Below, piece after piece: positions 16,840 to 26,152 of a DNA stretch of 64,000 nucleotides. How positions within the stretch are numbered: the first letter of the stretch is position 1; each line of letters begins with the position of its first letter. Both the position numbers and the translations under genes were made by a program. The notes below the pieces were generated by a model that saw only the letters and a program-made list of their open reading frames with translations, was not told the DNA's origin and ran no database searches. Origin of the DNA: Tateyamaria sp. ANG-S1 (lineage in GTDB: Bacteria > Pseudomonadota > Alphaproteobacteria > Rhodobacterales > Rhodobacteraceae); assembly GCF_000814025.1 (NCBI RefSeq), contig NZ_JWLL01000006.1, positions 310,001-374,000 on the forward strand, given 5' to 3'.

Positions 16840-18075
16840 ATGCCAGATCGCGCACCCAGCCTCTTTGTGTCGTCCGTATCGCTGGGCGTCACCGTTATTG
16901 GGCTCTACATCGTCTTCGTGCTGTTCGTCACAATCGGCTTTGGCAGCTACATTTACCGCACCGCCTGGCAGGCGGAGCCGGTCACGGCTACCGCACAGGA
17001 AAACCGAACGCTTGTCGCGGATATCGACAACCTTCTCTTTATCATCAAGCGCGAACAGGATCTCGAACGCTCCAAGACATTGGTGAGCGAAGACATCCAG
17101 ATCCACGCCGCCGCTATGTCAGATATCGAAACGCGGCACAGCAAATCCTTCGGCACGATTGCGACAGCCAAGCGCGCGCTGCGGGCAGAGGTGGATGCCA
17201 CGCTCGGAAAGCTGTCAGAGTATCAATATGACCTCGCCGGTCCGCAGCGCCTGATCTACGACACCACGCTCGAAAACATGTCCATCGCCGTGGCCGCAGA
17301 AGAGGCAAATCTGCGCGCCACCACGGCTGACCTGCAGCTCCGCGCCTTGCTGCGCACGCTTGGTGAGGGGTTGGCGGGCAGTGACGTCGATCTGGACACC
17401 ACGGACCGCTATGCGGCCTTTCATGACGACGCGCTTGCCAAGCTGGACCTGTTGTCAAAAGGGGTCGACAGCGCCAACACCGCATCTCTGGCCATCAAGG
17501 CCGAGAAAGCGGCGCTTCAGGCCCAGATTGACGCGTTGCGCCTGCGCTGGACGGCGCATGACGAACAGATCCTCGCGCTGCAAAGCACGCTGGGGCCCGG
17601 CGATCCGGCACGCGCGCGGCTGTCGGCGCTGTCGTTGAACTTTCCCATCTTTCCCGACATCCTGATGCGCTTCGTCAGCTTTCCTACGATCTTCCTGACC
17701 CTGATTGTGACCATTGCGGCAGGGGGGCTCGGCACCGTTGTGGCCTTTTCCCGGCGCTATTACTCCGCCAAGAATGCCAATGAACTGACCCTGTCGCGCC
17801 TCTTTGTAAACGTGGGCGAGGGGATCGCCGCCGCCATCGCGATCTTTCTGTTCTCTGGCGCAGGGATGCTGGCGCTGACCCAGGGCAGTGGCCCGGCAAA
17901 CGATGTGGAGCTGAGCCCCTATACGGTTGCCTTCATCGCGTTCCTGTCGGGCTTCATGGCCGAGGATGCCTTTGCCTCGATCCAGTCAGCAGGCAAGCGT
18001 ATCTTCAAACCCGACCCACCCGCTGAAAAGAACGGTCAGGCAACGGACGAAGGCGGTAAGCCGGAGCAGGTCTAA
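16840..18075 (+). CDS. membrane protein with long periplasmic or cytoplasmic coiled coil, unrecognised
   Basis: 411 residues. One membrane helix lies near 15-38 (VTVIGLYIVFVLFVTIGFGSYIY). A ~220-residue region rich in heptad-like Ala/Leu/Glu follows (about 50-265). Three hydrophobic segments come near 282-305, 330-352 and 363-380. The C-terminal tail is charged (KPDPPAEKNGQATDEGGK). The layout of a large helical insert between membrane anchors resembles sensory or scaffold proteins. I cannot name a family. It overlaps the convergent dcd gene by four bases. Confidence 0.72.
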   Translation: MPDRAPSLFVSSVSLGVTVIGLYIVFVLFVTIGFGSYIYRTAWQAEPVTATAQENRTLVADIDNLLFIIKREQDLERSKTLVSEDIQIHAAAMSDIETRHSKSFGTIATAKRALRAEVDATLGKLSEYQYDLAGPQRLIYDTTLENMSIAVAAEEANLRATTADLQLRALLRTLGEGLAGSDVDLDTTDRYAAFHDDALAKLDLLSKGVDSANTASLAIKAEKAALQAQIDALRLRWTAHDEQILALQSTLGPGDPARARLSALSLNFPIFPDILMRFVSFPTIFLTLIVTIAAGGLGTVVAFSRRYYSAKNANELTLSRLFVNVGEGIAAAIAIFLFSGAGMLALTQGSGPANDVELSPYTVAFIAFLSGFMAEDAFASIQSAGKRIFKPDPPAEKNGQATDEGGKPEQV

Positions 18076-19154
18076 CCTTTCGGCACGGTGAAGTGCTTGG
18101 ACAGCTTCAGGCCCTGTCCTTGATAGTTCGACGCGATGCCCGCGCCGTAAAGCTGCGCGGGCCGGGCGGCCATGCGTTCATAGATCAAGCGGCCGACGAT
18201 CTGGCCGTGCTCCAGCACAAACGGCGCCTCGTGGCAGCGCACCTCAAGCACCCCGCGTGATCCGGTGCCACCGGCCGCGTCATGACCAAAGCCGGGATCG
18301 AAGAACCCCGCATAATGCACCCGGAACTCACCCACCATGGCGAGGTAGGGGGCCATTTCGGCGGCAAAGTCCGGCGGGATGTGTACCGCCTCGCGGCTGA
18401 CCAGAATGTAGAACGCGCCAGGGTCCAGAATGATGTGACCATCCCGCGCGTGCACCTCTTCCCAGAACTCCGCAGGGTCGTAGTGCCCGATATTGTCGAG
18501 GTCGATCACGCCTGTATGCGGTTTCGCCCGGTATCCCACCAACGTGGTGTCGGGCAGGCGCAGATCGACGGAAAAGCCCAAGCCCTCGTCAATGACCGCG
18601 TCCCCGTCCACCAGCGGCATCTCCGCATGCAGCGCGGTCAGAGCCGCATCATCCAGCACGGCTTGGCCCGCGCGGAACCGGATCTGGTTTAACCGCATGC
18701 CCGGGCGCACCAGCACTGAAAAGGAGCGTGGGCAAATCTCGGCATAAAGTGGCCCCGAATAGCCCGGTGGGATGCGATCGAACTCCACACCGCCATCCGT
18801 GATCGTACGGGTCAACAGGTCCAACCGGCCAGTCGAGCTTTTGGCATTGGCGACGGCTTGCACGCCATCGGGCAGGTCCAGCGCCTCCATCAAGGGCACG
18901 ACATAGACGCAGCCCTTCTCCAGCACCGCACCGCCCGACAGATCAACCTCGTGCATCTGGAACTCATCCAGCCGGTCGGCCACGCGCCGGCCGTGCCCCG
19001 CCAGAAAGGACGCGCGCACACGGTAGGCTACGTTGCCCAACCGCAGATCAAGGCTTGCGGGCTGTATCTGTTCGGCGATGACGGCGGGTTCTGCGGTGAT
19101 CTCACCACGGGCCATCATGGCCTGTAATTCTGTGTCTGGAAGTACGCCGATCAT
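18072..19154 (-). CDS. dcd: 2'-deoxycytidine 5'-triphosphate deaminase, long form
   Basis: 360 residues, about twice the ~190 of the classic trimeric enzyme. Two dUTPase-like halves are visible. The first has QPASLDLRLGNVAYRVRA and AVANAKSSTGRLDLLTRTITDGG; the second has FWEEVHARDGHIILDPGAFYILVSREAV and HYAGFFDPGFGHD. Makes dUTP from dCTP for thymidylate synthesis. The long form is the one I expect in alphaproteobacteria. It lies just downstream (minus strand) of tRNA-Pro. Confidence 0.88.
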   Translation of the reverse strand: MIGVLPDTELQAMMARGEITAEPAVIAEQIQPASLDLRLGNVAYRVRASFLAGHGRRVADRLDEFQMHEVDLSGGAVLEKGCVYVVPLMEALDLPDGVQAVANAKSSTGRLDLLTRTITDGGVEFDRIPPGYSGPLYAEICPRSFSVLVRPGMRLNQIRFRAGQAVLDDAALTALHAEMPLVDGDAVIDEGLGFSVDLRLPDTTLVGYRAKPHTGVIDLDNIGHYDPAEFWEEVHARDGHIILDPGAFYILVSREAVHIPPDFAAEMAPYLAMVGEFRVHYAGFFDPGFGHDAAGGTGSRGVLEVRCHEAPFVLEHGQIVGRLIYERMAARPAQLYGAGIASNYQGQGLKLSKHFTVPKG

Positions 19155-19221
19155 GTCGCCCCCTCTGTGACTGTCGCGAGGCTTTCTATCAGCGGCCCCG
19201 TAGCGCTGGGGCGGTGTGTTA

Positions 19222-19298
19222 TGGTCGGGCTAGCAGGACTCGAACCTGCGACCTTCCGTCCCCCAGACGGACGCGCTACCAGGCTGCGCCATAGCCCG
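19222..19298 (-). tRNA. tRNA-Pro (anticodon GGG)
   Basis: A full cloverleaf on the minus strand. The acceptor stem is CGGGCTA/TAGCCCG, the anticodon stem is TCCGT/ACGGA around loop CTGGGGG (anticodon GGG), and the T arm holds GGTTCGAGTCC. The discriminator is A and CCA is encoded (complement of TGG at 19222-19224). Reads CCC and CCU proline codons. Confidence 0.95.
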
Positions 19299-19368
19299 AC
19301 GTGAGGGGTGTCATACCCGATTTCTGGCCGGGGGCAAGGGGGAATTGGCACTGTTCGACCGGTTCTTG

Positions 19369-20658
19369 TTACCGTGGCTCGCGCCGGTTGTTGGCCATCT
19401 GATCGCGCAGGGCGGTCAGTTGCACCAACAGGGGCCGGATCATGTCGCGCTGCGCATCGCTCAGATGCGTGAGGCCCGCAGCTTTGCTCAGGGCAGAGGG
19501 GGCAACCGGGATCGTGGCCGGGTCGGGATCGTCCGGTACATCAACCACACGCGCGACTGGGCGCGCAGGCTCCTCCGGCTCAGGCTCCGGTTCAATTGTC
19601 TCTTCGGCAGGTGCCGCATAGTCGGCAAGGAAGGAGGGAAGGCCGGTATCCGCAGGGGCCGGTGCATCGACCTCCTCCTGCGGCGCGGCCACGGGCGCAG
19701 TCTCCACTTGGGCCTCTTCCAAACCCTCAAATGCGGCAGGCTCATCAGCGGGCTCTACGGCCGCCTCTTGTACCAGCTCCGCGGCGGGCTCCGGCGTCTC
19801 AACAGACTCTTCTTCACCCGGGCTCTCTTCTTCCGCAGCGAAGTTCAAAGTCGGTTCACGCGGCACATCATTGTCCTGCGGTACGGGGTCCGGTTCGGCA
19901 GGCATCTGATCAAAGAGCGTCGGTGCGTCCGCCTGCTCCTCGATATGGGTATCGACGGGTTCAGGCGGCGTCTCGACAGGTGCAGTCGCTTCGGGCTCTT
20001 CGATCAGTGCGGCTGGCTCTTCCTCGGCAAGCACAGGTGGGGTGTCGTCAGTACCGTCCAACGCCGTCGCTGGGTCGTCAGCCGGGGCGTCTTCGACGAA
20101 AGGTGGATAGGACAATTCCTGGTGATCGTCAGGTTCAGCCGTTGGCTGCGGCTGTGCAGGCGTCCGAAGAAAGGCTGGCAAGTGCGCTGTCCGGTCGTCT
20201 TGCTCGGCGACAGGCTGCGCCGGTGCTTCGGTTTGCGCGGATTCCGTTTCGTCGAGGGTGTTATCCGGTTCGGATTTCGGCACAGTTGAAAAGGACACGA
20301 TCTCCGCCTCGACCGGCGGCTGTTCGACATCCTCAACCATCCGTGCAGTCAGATCGGCGTCAAGCTGTGCGTCGGTCTCCGCATCCAGTGGCGGGGACAT
20401 GTCTGCGACATGGGCCATGCCCTCTTCCCGCAGGATCTTCTGCACACCCTTGATGGTCAGGCCATCCTCATGCAGCAGCTTGCGGATGCCACCCAACAAC
20501 AACATATCGGCCGGACGGTAGTACCGCCGACCACCGGCCCGCTTGACGGGCTTTACTTGCGTGAATTTGCTTTCCCAAAACCGCAGCACGTGGGTCTGAA
20601 CCCCAAGCCACTCGGCCACTTCGGAAATGGTGCGAAAGGCGTCTGCGGATTTGGTCAT
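19369..20658 (-). CDS. MerR family regulator with long acidic tail
   Basis: 429 residues from ATG at 20658 ([19 protein letters not shown]). The first ~75 residues are a MerR-type winged HTH ([33 protein letters not shown]). The middle ~300 are a low-complexity Glu/Ala/Pro-rich acidic region. A short conserved helix lies at the C-terminus ([19 protein letters not shown]). MerR proteins bind elongated promoter spacers; the effector is unknown. The gene follows ihfA by four bases and is almost certainly cotranscribed with it. Confidence 0.87.
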   Translation of the reverse strand: MTKSADAFRTISEVAEWLGVQTHVLRFWESKFTQVKPVKRAGGRRYYRPADMLLLGGIRKLLHEDGLTIKGVQKILREEGMAHVADMSPPLDAETDAQLDADLTARMVEDVEQPPVEAEIVSFSTVPKSEPDNTLDETESAQTEAPAQPVAEQDDRTAHLPAFLRTPAQPQPTAEPDDHQELSYPPFVEDAPADDPATALDGTDDTPPVLAEEEPAALIEEPEATAPVETPPEPVDTHIEEQADAPTLFDQMPAEPDPVPQDNDVPREPTLNFAAEEESPGEEESVETPEPAAELVQEAAVEPADEPAAFEGLEEAQVETAPVAAPQEEVDAPAPADTGLPSFLADYAAPAEETIEPEPEPEEPARPVARVVDVPDDPDPATIPVAPSALSKAAGLTHLSDAQRDMIRPLLVQLTALRDQMANNRREPR

Positions 20659-20662
20659 CGGC

Positions 20663-20965
20663 TCAGGACTTGTTGCCTGCGGCCACACGATCTTTCATCA
20701 GATGCGAGGGCCGGAAGGTCAGAACGCGACGCGGATTGATCGGCACCTCTTCGCCCGTCTTGGGGTTGCGTCCGATCCGGGCAGACTTGTCACGTACTGA
20801 AAACGTACCGAAGGACGAAATCTTGACTTGCTCACCCCGAACAAGGGCATCCGACATGTGATCCAGCACGCTCTCAACCAATTGCGCGCTTTCGTTCCGC
20901 GACAATCCGACCTCACGAAAAACGGCTTCGCTCAGATCCATGCGCGTCAAAGTCTTGTCAGTCAT
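20663..20965 (-). CDS. ihfA: integration host factor subunit alpha
   Basis: 100 residues from ATG at 20965 ([16 protein letters not shown]). DNA-bending HU/IHF family protein. The beta-arm and tip are visible: [20 protein letters not shown], then [20 protein letters not shown], with the intercalating proline near 65. IHF-alpha rather than HU is supported by the N-terminal sequence and by the merR and fabH neighbours. Confidence 0.93.
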   Translation of the reverse strand: MTDKTLTRMDLSEAVFREVGLSRNESAQLVESVLDHMSDALVRGEQVKISSFGTFSVRDKSARIGRNPKTGEEVPINPRRVLTFRPSHLMKDRVAAGNKS

Positions 20966-21168
20966 ACGAACTCCCCTTTGGCAAACCATAGGGCGCGGTG
21001 AAATTCCGAGTCAATATCAAGAGCTTGAGCAAAGGAGCGGAAGTCGGCTTTGTGCGCGCTTTCGGACCACCACGTGTCGAAAAAATCCGAGCAGACGGGC
21101 GCGTCTGGCGCGATCGGCGAAAATCCGCGGAAATCTTCGGCGAGATAGGAATGATGGCCAGATCGCAA
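20962..21168 (-). CDS. possible small coupled ORF upstream of ihfA
   Basis: 68 codons, opening at a TTG at 21168, with a stop that overlaps the ihfA start by four bases (ATGA). The product is rich in Phe, Trp and acidic residues ([16 protein letters not shown]). Its third-position GC is fairly coding-like by eye. No good ribosome-binding site is evident, and I recognise no family. It may simply be an open frame in the ihfA leader. Confidence 0.25.
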   Translation of the reverse strand: MRSGHHSYLAEDFRGFSPIAPDAPVCSDFFDTWWSESAHKADFRSFAQALDIDSEFHRALWFAKGEFV

Positions 21169-21229
21169 AAGACCTCGTTCCGCAAATGCAGTAGACTCAA
21201 CCTGTGATTATGCCAAGGGAGGACGCACC

Positions 21230-21670
21230 GTGCCGCACTTCGCTGCCGTATCGAACGACATGCCGAACTTTCCCGTCATCTCACCCATCGCCAGTTCCGT
21301 GTCAGCGGCTGGCGACAGGCAGGCCCAGGACCGGACAACCCATCACCTGACGACCAAGTCGTATCATCGGATCATCGCCCGGATGCGCGCACGCATCGAT
21401 GAGCGGATCACCGAAGAGAGCCTGTGCGCGCTTAGCTCGTTAAACAAGGAGGCGTTCCGGCGTGCGTTCAAGGCGCGGGCAGGGATGGGGCCCATGCGCT
21501 ATCTGACATGGCTGCGCGTGGACATGGCCGTCCGGTTGCTGATCGACACCCGCTTTGACCTGAAAGAGATCGCCTTTGTCACCGGCTTCAAGTCAGAGCA
21601 GGGGTTGATCGCGGCCTTCGTTAGCACGCTGGGCGTCCGCCCGCATGCGCTGCGTGCTTCACCTATCTGA
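21230..21670 (+). CDS. stand-alone AraC-type HTH protein
   Basis: 146 residues from GTG at 21230, chosen because AGGGAGGA lies seven bases upstream; ATG at 21260 is an alternative. The last ~95 residues are a complete AraC double HTH (ITEESLCALSSLNKEAFRRAF, then FDLKEIAFVTGFKSEQGLIAAF). No effector-binding domain precedes it; the N-terminal ~50 residues look disordered. It lies on the plus strand between fabH and ihfA, so it interrupts an otherwise minus-strand block. The target is unknown. Confidence 0.78.
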   Translation: MPHFAAVSNDMPNFPVISPIASSVSAAGDRQAQDRTTHHLTTKSYHRIIARMRARIDERITEESLCALSSLNKEAFRRAFKARAGMGPMRYLTWLRVDMAVRLLIDTRFDLKEIAFVTGFKSEQGLIAAFVSTLGVRPHALRASPI

Positions 21671-21676
21671 GCAACG

Positions 21677-22648
21677 CTACCAGCGCAGCACGACGGATCC
21701 CCACGCCAGCCCGCCGCCAATGGCTTCGGTCACCAACAGATCACCATCCTTGATCTGACCGTTCTTGCGCCCGACCGAGATCGCCAGGGGGATCGACGCG
21801 GCTGACGTGTTGCCGTGGTCCTGAACGGTGACCACAACCTTGTCCATTCCGATACCCATCTTCTTGGCCGTGCCTTGGATGATGCGGATATTGGCTTGAT
21901 GGGGCACGATCCAGTCGACCTCGTCCGCGGTCACGCCAGCGCGCTCCATCGCTGTTTGTGCTGTTGCCGCCAGCTTTTCGACTGCGTGACGGAACACCTG
22001 GTTGCCTTGCATCCGCAGATACCCGCTGGTCCCGGTGCTCACGCCGCCATCGACATAAAGAAGATCACGATGCCGCCCGTCCGAGTTCAGATCGGTGGCC
22101 AGAATGCCCCTGTCAGCCTTGGTGCCGGCCCCGTCCTGCGCCTCAAGCACAAGTGCACCGGCGCCATCGCCGAACAGCACGCAGGTGCTGCGGTCGGTCC
22201 AGTCCATGATCTTGGAAAAGGTCTCGGCCCCGATCACGATCACACGCTTGGCCTGGCCCGACACAATCAGCGCATTGGCATTGGCCAGCGCATAGACAAA
22301 TCCGGCACATACGGCTTGCACGTCAAAGGCAAAGCCGCGGGTCATGCCCAGCTTGTCCTGCACCATGGTTGCGGCAGACGGAAAGGTCAGGTCAGCGGTG
22401 GATGTGGCCAGCACAATGGCGTCGATGTCGTCCGGCCCAAGCCCCGCGTCCTCAAGTGCCGACCGCGCGGCTGCGGTTGCCATGGACGACGTCGTGTCAT
22501 CCTCGGTCGCGAAATGCCGCCGTTCGATGCCCGAGCGCGCGCGAATCCACTCGTCCGAGGTGTCCAGCGTCGCCTCGAATTCCGCATTCTCGACCACCCG
22601 CGACGGCAGGTAGTGGCCTACACCGCGCACCACAGCACGAAGCGTCAT
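21677..22648 (-). CDS. fabH: 3-oxoacyl-[acyl-carrier-protein] synthase III
   Basis: 323 residues. Starts fatty-acid chains by condensing acetyl-CoA with malonyl-ACP. The Cys-His-Asn triad is clear: VQAVCAGFVYAL near residue 113, WIVPHQANIRI near 250, and DHGNTSAASIPLA near 280. Its start overlaps the plsX stop by four bases, an arrangement typical of this conserved lipid-synthesis pair. Confidence 0.95.
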   Translation of the reverse strand: MTLRAVVRGVGHYLPSRVVENAEFEATLDTSDEWIRARSGIERRHFATEDDTTSSMATAAARSALEDAGLGPDDIDAIVLATSTADLTFPSAATMVQDKLGMTRGFAFDVQAVCAGFVYALANANALIVSGQAKRVIVIGAETFSKIMDWTDRSTCVLFGDGAGALVLEAQDGAGTKADRGILATDLNSDGRHRDLLYVDGGVSTGTSGYLRMQGNQVFRHAVEKLAATAQTAMERAGVTADEVDWIVPHQANIRIIQGTAKKMGIGMDKVVVTVQDHGNTSAASIPLAISVGRKNGQIKDGDLLVTEAIGGGLAWGSVVLRW

Positions 22649-23736
22649 CGCTTGCTCTCCTCTGCCAGCGCAGTGGCCCGTGCAACCCGGGCAGCTAGCT
22701 TGTCGTTAAAGCCCTGTTCGGACAATTGGGCAGCCAGTTTAATCGCCGCCGAGATCCCCGTAGCATCGGCCCCGCCGTGCGATTTGACAACCGTGCCGTT
22801 CAGACCAAGAAAAACACCGCCGTTCACACGGCGCGGGTCGATCCGCTTTTTTAGGCGGCGCATCGACGTAAAGGCCAGCAGATAGGCGAGGCGGGACAGG
22901 GGAGTGAACTTGAAGGCTTCGCGCAGCAGATCGCCAATCAGGCTTGCGGTGCCTTCGCCCGTCTTTATGGCCACGTTGCCGGTAAAGCCATCGGTCACGA
23001 CGACGTCGACCACATCGCCCTGAATATCGCCGCCCTCGACAAAGCCCACGAAATCGAACTCAGCCGCATCCGCATGTGCGCCGATCAGGTCATAGGCTTC
23101 TTTCAGCTCGGAGCGTCCCTTGTGCTCTTCGGTGCCGACATTCAGCAGCCCGATTCGCGGGCGGGGCAGGTCCATGCCGTTCCGGGCGTACGAGGCGCCC
23201 ATCAGTGCATAGCGCAGCAGATCGTCGGCATCGGCGCGCACGTCGGCACCCACATCCAGCATCACGTTGAAACCCTGCGGGTTCCGGCTGGGCCACAACA
23301 CGGCGATGGCGGGACGGTTCACGCCGGGCAGCTTGCGCAGGCGGATCATGGACAGCGCCATCAATGCACCGGTGTTGCCGCAGCTCACGGCAACATCAGC
23401 ATCGCCCGCCCGCACCGATTCAATGGCGGACCACATCGACGTGCCCTTGCCATTGCGGACAACATGGCTGGGCTTGTCATCCATTGTGACGACGCCCTGC
23501 GCATCACGGATGATGCAGCGCTTGGCCAGGTTCTTGCGCTTGGCGACAAGCCGCTCCAATTCATCCTGCGGACCATGCAGGATGAAGCCCAGCTTCGGGT
23601 TTTTCGCGGCAGATGTCGCACAGCCAGACACAACAGCGGCGGGTCCCATGTCCCCGCCCATCGTGTCAATGGATACGATTATCGGAAAGGCAAGCTTCGC
23701 ACTGGCATCGGCCGTATCGGTGGAAGGGGCCGTCAT
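22645..23736 (-). CDS. plsX: phosphate acyltransferase
   Basis: 363 residues. Converts acyl-ACP to acyl-phosphate for phospholipid synthesis. Motifs are the N-terminal SIDTMGGDMGP, AVSCGNTGALMALSMIRLRKLPGVNRPAIAVLWPS in the middle, and the C-terminal LGLNGTVVKSHGGADATG. It is longer than E. coli PlsX only by a short N-terminal lead. It lies between rpmF and fabH in one likely operon. Confidence 0.95.
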   Translation of the reverse strand: MTAPSTDTADASAKLAFPIIVSIDTMGGDMGPAAVVSGCATSAAKNPKLGFILHGPQDELERLVAKRKNLAKRCIIRDAQGVVTMDDKPSHVVRNGKGTSMWSAIESVRAGDADVAVSCGNTGALMALSMIRLRKLPGVNRPAIAVLWPSRNPQGFNVMLDVGADVRADADDLLRYALMGASYARNGMDLPRPRIGLLNVGTEEHKGRSELKEAYDLIGAHADAAEFDFVGFVEGGDIQGDVVDVVVTDGFTGNVAIKTGEGTASLIGDLLREAFKFTPLSRLAYLLAFTSMRRLKKRIDPRRVNGGVFLGLNGTVVKSHGGADATGISAAIKLAAQLSEQGFNDKLAARVARATALAEESKR

Positions 23737-23771
23737 CGCGCGCTGTCTTGCCTTGTCGCTGGGGACGCCGC

Positions 23772-23978
23772 TCAGGCCGCGTCGTCTTCCAGTTCAACCT
23801 CTTCGGTCATCGCGACGATTTCGTTGTCGTCATAGTGACCGCATGCCGCGCAAATGTGGTGCGGGCGCTTCAGCTCGCCGCAGTTGGGGCATTCGTTGGG
23901 GTTGGCGGGGGTCAAGCTGTCGTGGGCGCGGCGATTGTTGCGGCGCGATTTCGACACTTTATTCTGTTGTACAGCCAT
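23772..23978 (-). CDS. rpmF: 50S ribosomal protein L32
   Basis: 68 residues. Begins [20 protein letters not shown], the L32 signature. Two Cys pairs (CPNCGE and CAACGHY) form a zinc ribbon. The acidic tail ([17 protein letters not shown]) is an extension seen in alphaproteobacteria. It is 35 bp upstream of plsX. Confidence 0.97.
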   Translation of the reverse strand: MAVQQNKVSKSRRNNRRAHDSLTPANPNECPNCGELKRPHHICAACGHYDDNEIVAMTEEVELEDDAA

Positions 23979-24185
23979 TGAAGCGGGCCTTCGGTTCGGG
24001 CAGCGCCGCGCAACAGAGCGCGGATGCGAGTTGTTTCATCTCGCCCAGCAGGGGGCATTCGGGTCAACCAAGTACGGGTTGGAGCAGCGTTTAGGCAAAG
24101 CGCCGCGACATGTCCAACCCAAAATCTCGTGAGGGCGGCAAAATACGCATCCTTCCCCAAGACGCAAGTGTAAATCGGGGGCAAA

Positions 24186-24740
24186 TCAGCCGTCTTCGTC
24201 GCGTTCCAGCTTTGCCTTCAGATCCGACAATCCGGCAAAGGGTTTGGCAGCCTCGTCGGTAAGTGGGGCAACGCCCGGCTCGGTCAAAACCATCTGGCCA
24301 AGTTCGGCCCCATCGGCGCGCGGAAAATCGGGGACGGCAAGGCTCAACGCCTCGACCATGACGGCTTCCGGGTCAATCCAGACGCCCAGGGGCTCGACCT
24401 CATCATCTTCCGGCATTTCCGCCTCGGGCGCGTCAATTTCTTCGTAGTCACGGATGTAGAGACGCCGAACTTCGGTATCGATCCGGGTTGTTACTGGCAC
24501 AAGGGTCACGGCGCAGGGCTGCGTCACCGTTGCGCCCAACATGCCGGTCAGCAGCCAGTCGGTCGCGCCATGGGCGGCGATCTGCCCTTCGAAGCGCAGC
24601 TTGCGCAGCCCGGACAGTTCAAGTTCCTGCGCCAACCCGGCCATCTTTTGCGAATCCGGCTGCATGGAAAAGGGCGTGGGCGCATTCTGTGCCAGCCCGC
24701 TCACCCGCAGGGCCGAGGTTGATGGAGGCGTCTGTGACAT
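24186..24740 (-). CDS. DUF177 (YceD-type) protein
   Basis: 184 residues from ATG at 24740. DUF177 proteins lie upstream of rpmF across bacteria and are linked to 23S rRNA accumulation. Visible are LRKLRFEGQIAAHGATDWLLTGMLGATVTQPCAVTLVPVTTRID and the acidic GVWIDPEAVMVEALSLAVPDFPR. The 207-bp gap to rpmF carries no gene I can support. Its start is divergent from the bamE-like lipoprotein gene. Confidence 0.85.
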   Translation of the reverse strand: MSQTPPSTSALRVSGLAQNAPTPFSMQPDSQKMAGLAQELELSGLRKLRFEGQIAAHGATDWLLTGMLGATVTQPCAVTLVPVTTRIDTEVRRLYIRDYEEIDAPEAEMPEDDEVEPLGVWIDPEAVMVEALSLAVPDFPRADGAELGQMVLTEPGVAPLTDEAAKPFAGLSDLKAKLERDEDG

Positions 24741-24847
24741 GGGGTGAACTTTCGTTTCTTGAACCAAGGCCAACACTTGAGTAAGTCGGGATAGATAAAA
24801 GCACCACGCCCCCTGAGCAAGGGGCTGCGCGTAACAAGGGGGGTCAG

Positions 24848-25300
24848 ATGGGGACCTTTAGACCACTTTCCACGGCGGGCCTGGCCCTGATCATCACGCT
24901 TGGCGTCGCGGCCTGCTCCCCCACATTCCGCAATCATGGCTATGTGCCGCCGGAAGAAGACCTTGCCGAACTGGCCGTGGGAATCGACACACGCTCCACG
25001 GTCGAGGATCTGATCGGGCCGCCGACAGCCGGTGGCGTGCTCGAAGGTGGCGACTTTTTCTATGTGCGCAGCCGCGTCCGCACCTTTGGTCCGCGCCGCC
25101 CGGAAGTGATCGAGCGGCAGGTTCTTGCTGTGACTTTCGATCAGGAAGGCGTGTTGCAGAACATTGAACGGTTCGGGTTGGAAGACGGGCGCGTCGTCGC
25201 GCTTTCGCGCCGCGTGACCGACAGCGGCGTAACCAACACCACCTTCCTGCGTCAGCTTCTCGGCAATATCGGCCGCATCGGGCCAGAGGGCGTTATCTGA
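24848..25300 (+). CDS. bamE: outer membrane assembly lipoprotein, BamE/SmpA family
   Basis: 150 residues. A lipoprotein signal ends at the lipobox LGVAAC (Cys near 22). The SmpA/OmlA fold follows: HGYVPPEEDLAELAVGIDTRSTVEDLIGPPTAGG, then DFFYVRSRVRTFGPRRPEVIERQVLAVTFD. It is a part of the BAM complex that folds outer-membrane proteins. It is divergent from DUF177, with olsB downstream. Confidence 0.87.
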   Translation: MGTFRPLSTAGLALIITLGVAACSPTFRNHGYVPPEEDLAELAVGIDTRSTVEDLIGPPTAGGVLEGGDFFYVRSRVRTFGPRRPEVIERQVLAVTFDQEGVLQNIERFGLEDGRVVALSRRVTDSGVTNTTFLRQLLGNIGRIGPEGVI

Positions 25301-25376
25301 CCGGTCTTGAGTCATCTAGCTGTCATCTGGGCTGTGTTACCCGGGCGGAGAAACACATGAGCAGAGGGCAGATCAG

Positions 25377-26099
25377 ATGATCGGGCTCAGCAAAGGGCGC
25401 TACGCGGCGCGGCAGGCAGAGACACCACAGGACGTCGCGGCGGCACAAGCCCTTCGGGCAAGATGCTTTGGTCTGGACACGGACGCCGACGCTTTTGACA
25501 ATCGCTGCACGCATATCCTGATCCATCGGGTATCGGACAACGCCCTTGTCTGTTGTTTTCGGATGATGCCCCTGACCGGTGCTACGATCTCCCACAGCTA
25601 TTCGGCGCAGTATTACGAGCTCAGCGCCCTCGCTGACTATGATGGCAAGATGGTGGAGATGGGCCGATTCTGTATCGACCCGGAGGCCGCAGACCCGGAC
25701 ATCCTGCGCGTCGCGTGGGGTGCGATGACCTCTTACGTGGATGCGGCAGGGGTTGAGCTGCTCTTTGGTTGTTCGTCTTTTGCGGGGACGGAGACGGCGG
25801 ATTACCTTGATGCGTTCGCCATGCTGAAGGCCCGGCACCTAGCCCCCACGCGGTGGCTGCCCAGCGTCAAGGCGCCCAAGGTGTTCAAATACGCGGCCCG
25901 CCTGCGCCGGAAACCGGACGCGAAGAAAGCCATGCTGAGGATGCCGCCGCTGTTGCGCACCTATTTGATGATGGGCGGCTGGGTCAGTGACCATGCCGTC
26001 GTCGATGATCAGATGAACACGCTGCATGTGTTTACGGGGGTCGAGATTGGATCGATCCCGCCTGCACGGAAGCGTTTGTTGCGCGCCGTTGCCGGTTAG
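25377..26099 (+). CDS. olsB: L-ornithine N-acyltransferase (OlsB-like, GNAT)
   Basis: 240 residues. Transfers a 3-hydroxyacyl group from ACP to ornithine, the first step of ornithine-lipid synthesis. Typical features are AAAQALRARCFGLD near residue 21, MVEMGRFCIDPEAADPDILRVAWGAM near 91, and LLFGCSSFAGTETADY near 120. The partner acyltransferase OlsA is not in this window. A general GNAT enzyme is the alternative, but the CFG and FGCSSF blocks are specific enough. Confidence 0.82.
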   Translation: MIGLSKGRYAARQAETPQDVAAAQALRARCFGLDTDADAFDNRCTHILIHRVSDNALVCCFRMMPLTGATISHSYSAQYYELSALADYDGKMVEMGRFCIDPEAADPDILRVAWGAMTSYVDAAGVELLFGCSSFAGTETADYLDAFAMLKARHLAPTRWLPSVKAPKVFKYAARLRRKPDAKKAMLRMPPLLRTYLMMGGWVSDHAVVDDQMNTLHVFTGVEIGSIPPARKRLLRAVAG

Positions 26100-26105
26100 G
26101 GATTT

Positions 26106-26152
26106 CGGATCGGGGTGCCCCGATCCGACCGGCTGGGGGGCCAGCCCCCCAG
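26106..26152. repeat. pair of GC-rich palindromes (intergenic repeat element)
   Basis: A 10-bp perfect stem (CGGATCGGGG / CCCCGATCCG, 2-nt loop, 26106-26127) is followed by an 8-bp stem (CTGGGGGG / CCCCCCAG, 26133-26152). A CCCCCCGGGGATTTTC tail comes next. The pattern is like REP-type palindromes common between roseobacter genes. It could also end olsB transcription, though the T run is weak. Confidence 0.5.

Noticed and set aside
19345-20289. 314-codon plus-strand frame rich in Arg, Leu and Gly
   Set aside because: It is the complement of the Glu/Ala/Pro-rich tail of the MerR gene; the composition is a by-product.
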